Of a DNA stretch of 35,675 nucleotides, positions 32,940-35,675 are shown piece after piece (position 1 is the stretch's first letter; the number at the start of each line of letters is the position of its first letter). The position numbers and the translations under genes are program-made. The notes under the pieces are model-generated. The model was not told the DNA's origin. It did no database searches and saw only the letters and a program-made list of their open reading frames with translations. This DNA comes from Chryseobacterium sp. FH1 (GTDB lineage Bacteria > Bacteroidota > Bacteroidia > Flavobacteriales > Weeksellaceae), in assembly GCF_000735135.1 (NCBI RefSeq), contig NZ_JPLZ01000010.1, positions 1 to 35,675 of the forward strand. Direction: 5' to 3'.

Positions 32940-33965
32940 ATGAAAAGATGGTATCTCTACCCCTTTTCCCTAGGTTATCATCTCGGAACTTCGATTAGAA
33001 ACCGGATGTATGATTGGGGATTATTTTCTTCCTCGAAATTCCGAACACCAATTATTGGTGTTGGCAATCTGTCAGTTGGTGGCAGTGGAAAATCACCAAT
33101 GGTCATGTATTTGGCAGAATATCTTTCCAAATATTACAGGACAGGCGTGCTTTCCAGAGGTTATGGAAGAATTACAAAAGGCTACAGCATTGTAAACTAC
33201 GACAGCAATTATAAATTGGTTGGCGATGAACCAATGCAATTGTTCGAACGTTTCCGAAACCGATTCGTAATTGGCGTTTGTGAAGACCGGGTTTTTGGCG
33301 CTAAGAAAATCATTGAAGATATGGATCTCGAAGTTCTGCTTTTGGATGATAGCTATCAGCACCGTGCCATCAAACCAGGAATGAATCTTCTTTTGACGGA
33401 TTACAATGACCCTTATTTCAAAGATTTCATTTTGCCAGCTGGTGATCTTCGTGAAAGCCGACACGGAATGAAACGTGCGAATATCATTATGGTGACGAAA
33501 TGCCCGGATGATCTTACCGAGGAGAAAAAGCAGTTTTATATTTCCAGAATCCGACCTCAGCATTACCAAAAAGTATTTTTCTCCGCAATCGCTTATGACG
33601 AAAGCATCATTGGGATTGATAGTATGATGCCAGTTAAAAATCTGGATTATTATGATGTATTGTTGATTACAGGAATTGCAAATCCTTCTCAATTATTGAA
33701 AGAGTTGTCGAAATACAACAAAAAAGTCAAGCATCTTCAATACAAAGATCATCACAATTTCACAGATGACGACATCAAAAAAATATCAGCAGAATACAAA
33801 AAACTCGGTGAGTACAAGGTCATCTTGACAACCGAAAAAGATTATGTTCGCCTAAAATCTTTTGATTATCTTCGAAACAAGATTTTCTACTGGCCAATCA
33901 ATGTAGAGATCGACAAGCGCGAGGACTTTAACCAGATCATTCAAAATTATGTTAGAAAAGTATAA
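32940..33965 (+). CDS. lpxK: Tetraacyldisaccharide 4'-kinase
   Basis: 341 residues. LpxK phosphorylates the lipid A disaccharide precursor at the inner membrane. The Walker A motif GVGNLSVGGSGKSP (40-53) is followed by VLSRGYGR, GDEPMQL and LLLDDSYQHR, where most family members have DDGFQHR, and by DHHNFTDDDI. I chose the ATG at 32940 rather than upstream TTG at 32931 because MKRWYLYPFS aligns with the usual N-terminus and the -7 element ends at 32933. It overlaps the PNP gene by 17 nt, so the two are translated from one message. Confidence 0.95.
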   Translation: MKRWYLYPFSLGYHLGTSIRNRMYDWGLFSSSKFRTPIIGVGNLSVGGSGKSPMVMYLAEYLSKYYRTGVLSRGYGRITKGYSIVNYDSNYKLVGDEPMQLFERFRNRFVIGVCEDRVFGAKKIIEDMDLEVLLLDDSYQHRAIKPGMNLLLTDYNDPYFKDFILPAGDLRESRHGMKRANIIMVTKCPDDLTEEKKQFYISRIRPQHYQKVFFSAIAYDESIIGIDSMMPVKNLDYYDVLLITGIANPSQLLKELSKYNKKVKHLQYKDHHNFTDDDIKKISAEYKKLGEYKVILTTEKDYVRLKSFDYLRNKIFYWPINVEIDKREDFNQIIQNYVRKV

Positions 33966-34761
33966 AGAGACAGCAGAATTTATCAAGAATATTATCGGAG
34001 AAACACCAGATTTTGCGATTGTATTGGGTTCTGGTTTAGGAAAACTTCAGCACGAGGTTGAGGCGATTCACACTTTAGATTACAAAGACATTCCTAATTT
34101 TCCTCAAACCACAGTTGTCGGTCACGGCGGAAAACTGATCTACGGGATTTTGGAAGGTAAAAAAGTATTGATGATGAGCGGCCGTTTTCATTATTACGAA
34201 GGTCATTCCATCGAAACTGTCACTTTTCCTTTCCGCGTTTTCCATTTGTTGGGAATCAAGAATCTGATTCTTTCCAATGCTTGTGGTGGCGTGAATCCAG
34301 ACTTCAAAGTGGCTGACATTATGATTCTGACAGACCACATCAATATGTTGCCGGAACATCCATTGAGAGGAAAAAACCTCGACGAGTTCGGACCTCGTTT
34401 CGTAGATATGAGCGAACCGTACAACCGCAAAATGATCGAGATTGCAAAATCTGTAGCAGTTGAAGAAAAAATTGATGTCAAAGAAGGTGTCTACGTCGCT
34501 TTGACGGGACCAACTTTCGAAACACCAGCAGAATACGGCATGATCAAAGCCATCGGCGGTGACGCAGTTGGAATGAGCACCGTTCCGGAAGTGATTGTTG
34601 CGAAACATCAAGGGATGGACTGCTTCTGTCTATCGATCATCACCGATCTTGGTGGACCAGACATTGCCTTCGCAGTTTCTCACGATGAAGTTTTGGAAGC
34701 CGCCAACAAAGCGATGCCAAATGTCATCAAGATTGTAAAAGGTCTGGTAAGGAATTACTAA
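33949..34761 (+). CDS. Purine nucleoside phosphorylase (trimeric, class I)
   Basis: 270 residues, normal for the trimeric PNP/MTAP fold. It splits purine nucleosides with phosphate into base and ribose-1-phosphate in salvage. Motifs: LGSGLG with the phosphate-binding Ser, VVGHGGKLI, GRFHYYEGHS, LSNACGGVNP, GPTFETPAE and GDAVGMSTVPE. The base-contacting position reads SIITDLGG, with Asp where mammalian PNP has Asn; Bacteroidota homologues often have this. Inosine/guanosine specificity is likely but unproven. ATG at 33949 inside the end of lpxK; a terminator follows. Confidence 0.93.
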   Translation: MLEKYKETAEFIKNIIGETPDFAIVLGSGLGKLQHEVEAIHTLDYKDIPNFPQTTVVGHGGKLIYGILEGKKVLMMSGRFHYYEGHSIETVTFPFRVFHLLGIKNLILSNACGGVNPDFKVADIMILTDHINMLPEHPLRGKNLDEFGPRFVDMSEPYNRKMIEIAKSVAVEEKIDVKEGVYVALTGPTFETPAEYGMIKAIGGDAVGMSTVPEVIVAKHQGMDCFCLSIITDLGGPDIAFAVSHDEVLEAANKAMPNVIKIVKGLVRNY

Positions 34762-34784
34762 TATCATTCAAAATATAAATCATC

Positions 34785-34811
34785 AAGACAGCTTTTTTCG
34801 CTGTCTTTTTT
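34785..34811 (+). terminator. lpxK-PNP operon terminator
   Basis: AAGACAGC (34785-34792) pairs with GCTGTCTT (34800-34807), followed by T to 34811. It lies 23 nt after the PNP stop codon. Confidence 0.85.
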
Positions 34812-34863
34812 TATTCCGGTGTAACATAATATTCATAACTTCGTTCATCAAAATTTAAAAATA

Positions 34864-35379
34864 ATGAAGAGGATTTTAATTTATCTATTATTAATGGTTT
34901 TCCAATTTGGATTTTCACAGGAAGTTCCAAAAGTTCTGAAAACCAAATTTTCCAAAGAAGCTTTAGCTCAAAAATTACAAGACACGAACGGGAAAGAGAT
35001 CTCTATGACCGAAATCCTGAAGCAACACAAAGGCAAAGTTGTCATTCTAGATTTCTGGGCTGGCTGGTGCAGAGATTGCCTCAAAGCATTTCCGAAAGCT
35101 AAGGAATTGGAAGAAAAGAATCCCAACGTCAATTTCGTTTTTCTTTCATTGGAGCGCTCAAAAGATGGTTTTATGAAAAGCCTTGATAAGCACGAGATGA
35201 CAGACAAAGAAAATTATTGGTTCGCGTCTGGCTGGAAGAATGATTTCAACAATTACATCGACCTCAACTGGATCCCGAGATATATCATTGTTGACCAGAA
35301 ATCCAACATTGCAAAATATTACGCAATCTCGCCCGAAGATCCGGAGATTCAAACCACGATTGACAAGCTTACCAAATAA
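34864..35379 (+). CDS. Secreted TlpA-family thioredoxin-like protein
   Basis: 171 residues. A signal peptide (1-18, ending FGFSQ) precedes a TlpA-type thioredoxin fold. The active site is FWAGWCRDCLKAFP (Cys69, Cys72) and the cis-proline lies in WIPRYIIVD. Such proteins reduce or exchange disulfides in the periplasm, for example in cytochrome c maturation or stress protection; the partner is unknown. It has no helical middle domain, unlike the larger TlpA-like protein at 18955. ATG at 34864, its own transcription unit, with a terminator directly after it. Confidence 0.93.
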   Translation: MKRILIYLLLMVFQFGFSQEVPKVLKTKFSKEALAQKLQDTNGKEISMTEILKQHKGKVVILDFWAGWCRDCLKAFPKAKELEEKNPNVNFVFLSLERSKDGFMKSLDKHEMTDKENYWFASGWKNDFNNYIDLNWIPRYIIVDQKSNIAKYYAISPEDPEIQTTIDKLTK

Positions 35380-35388
35380 CATCAACTT

Positions 35389-35413
35389 CCCGAAAATTTT
35401 CGGGATTTTTTTT
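35389..35413 (+). terminator. Terminator of the TlpA-like gene
   Basis: A perfect palindrome CCCGAAAATTTTCGGG (35389-35404) followed by ATTTTTTTT, 9 nt after the stop codon. Confidence 0.85.
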
Positions 35414-35435
35414 GATTAAATTTGTCGTAAAATTA

Positions 35436-35551
35436 TGGCAGCTTTATCCGCCTTCCGTTCCCAAACCTAACGAAGTGGTTCGACGCAGTCAATCTTTTTG
35501 CCTTGGCTTATCCAGCCACAAAAAAGGATTTCCACTCCTTTAGATTTGCAA
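35436..35551 (-). repeat. Dispersed intergenic repeat, copy C
   Basis: On the minus strand the left end reads TGCAAATCTAAAGGA then GTGGAAATCCTTTTTTTGTGG. The core is only CTGGATAAGCCA, itself a small hairpin, and the right side reads GGCAAAAAGATTGACTGC and ends near GCGGATAAAGCTGCC. It shares the GTGGAAATCCTTTTTT and GCAAAAAGATTG blocks with copy B but lacks the long core. A TAAATTTG on the plus strand (35417-35424) has no gene behind it. Confidence 0.7.
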
Positions 35552-35588
35552 TAATAAAATATGATTGGAAAATATTAAATTTAGAAAA

Positions 35589-35663
35589 GAGAAAAGCATT
35601 TAATTAAACTTTGCTCCGCTCCGGGAAAAACCCATGGCTTGATTTAGAATTAAATGCTCTTTC
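35589..35663. repeat. Inverted-repeat element at the window end
   Basis: A left arm GAGAAAAGCATTTAATT (35589-35605) is matched by a right arm AATTAAATGCTCTTTC (35648-35663) in inverted orientation with few mismatches. The 42-bp centre contains TTTGCTCCGCTCCGGG and GGGAAAAACCC. No gene is apparent here, and the window ends shortly after. Confidence 0.5.
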
Positions 35664-35675
35664 TTTCATTGAGAT

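Noticed and set aside
33093-33692. 199-codon minus frame opposite lpxK
   Set aside because: Antisense shadow of a clearly conserved gene.
34075-34611. 178-codon minus frame opposite the purine nucleoside phosphorylase gene
   Set aside because: Antisense shadow; composition not protein-like.
35417-35470. A promoter-like TAAATTTG with a following ATG (11-codon frame)
   Set aside because: The frame ends after 11 codons inside repeat copy C; no gene supported.

Overview
The window looks like chromosome of a flavobacterium close to Chryseobacterium/Epilithonimonas (Weeksellaceae). It is AT-rich. Its promoters have the Bacteroidota form TTTG-N19..21-TAnnTTTG, and it carries the type IX secretion translocon gene sprA plus two secreted proteins that look like type IX cargo. 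The genus is inferred from gene content and repeat style; no species call is possible from this alone.

Layout: (1) 1-1065: the 5' end of a minus-strand 16S rRNA gene, then an array of four regularly spaced minus-strand rRNA promoters about 130 bp apart, then a dispersed intergenic repeat. (2) 1066-13140, all minus: maeB (malic enzyme), a leucine-rich-repeat secreted protein, ruvA, the giant sprA, gcvH and a VanZ-like membrane protein. The maeB-ruvA-sprA-gcvH order is one I know from flavobacteria; the LRR gene looks inserted, because it sits between two nearly identical terminator hairpins. (3) 13141-18549: a repeat, a BadF-type sugar kinase and a small hypothetical gene on minus, then on plus a GtrA-like membrane protein, a PlsC acyltransferase, a FucP-type sugar transporter and a DUF3810 zinc metallopeptidase. 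(4) 18550-22524: a candidate small RNA, a self-contained tRNA-Met unit, a TlpA-like thioredoxin, and a pair made of a small PID-CTERM-like membrane protein and a T9SS-type secreted protein. (5) 22573-24798: clpX, a HIT hydrolase and greA on minus, with a terminator-like hairpin inside the greA leader. (6) 24813-31009: a Rieske-fold lipoprotein that seems to have lost a metal ligand and dtd on plus, then a minus block: SIMPL protein, RDD protein, folB, nadA, gmk, a secreted hypothetical and yicC. (7) 31125-35675: a CotH-kinase T9SS cargo gene, lpxK overlapping a purine nucleoside phosphorylase gene, a small TlpA-like protein, and a repeat-rich end.

Most genes are housekeeping (central carbon, NAD, folate and purine metabolism, recombination, proteolysis, lipid A). 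The functional theme is envelope biology: SprA exports cargo of the kind encoded at 20538-22490 and 31153-32877. I found no defence system, CRISPR array, prophage or insertion sequence. The most unusual content is non-coding: the promoter array, a modular dispersed repeat with constant ends and a variable core (three copies), other palindromic repeats, a candidate sRNA and a possible greA attenuator.
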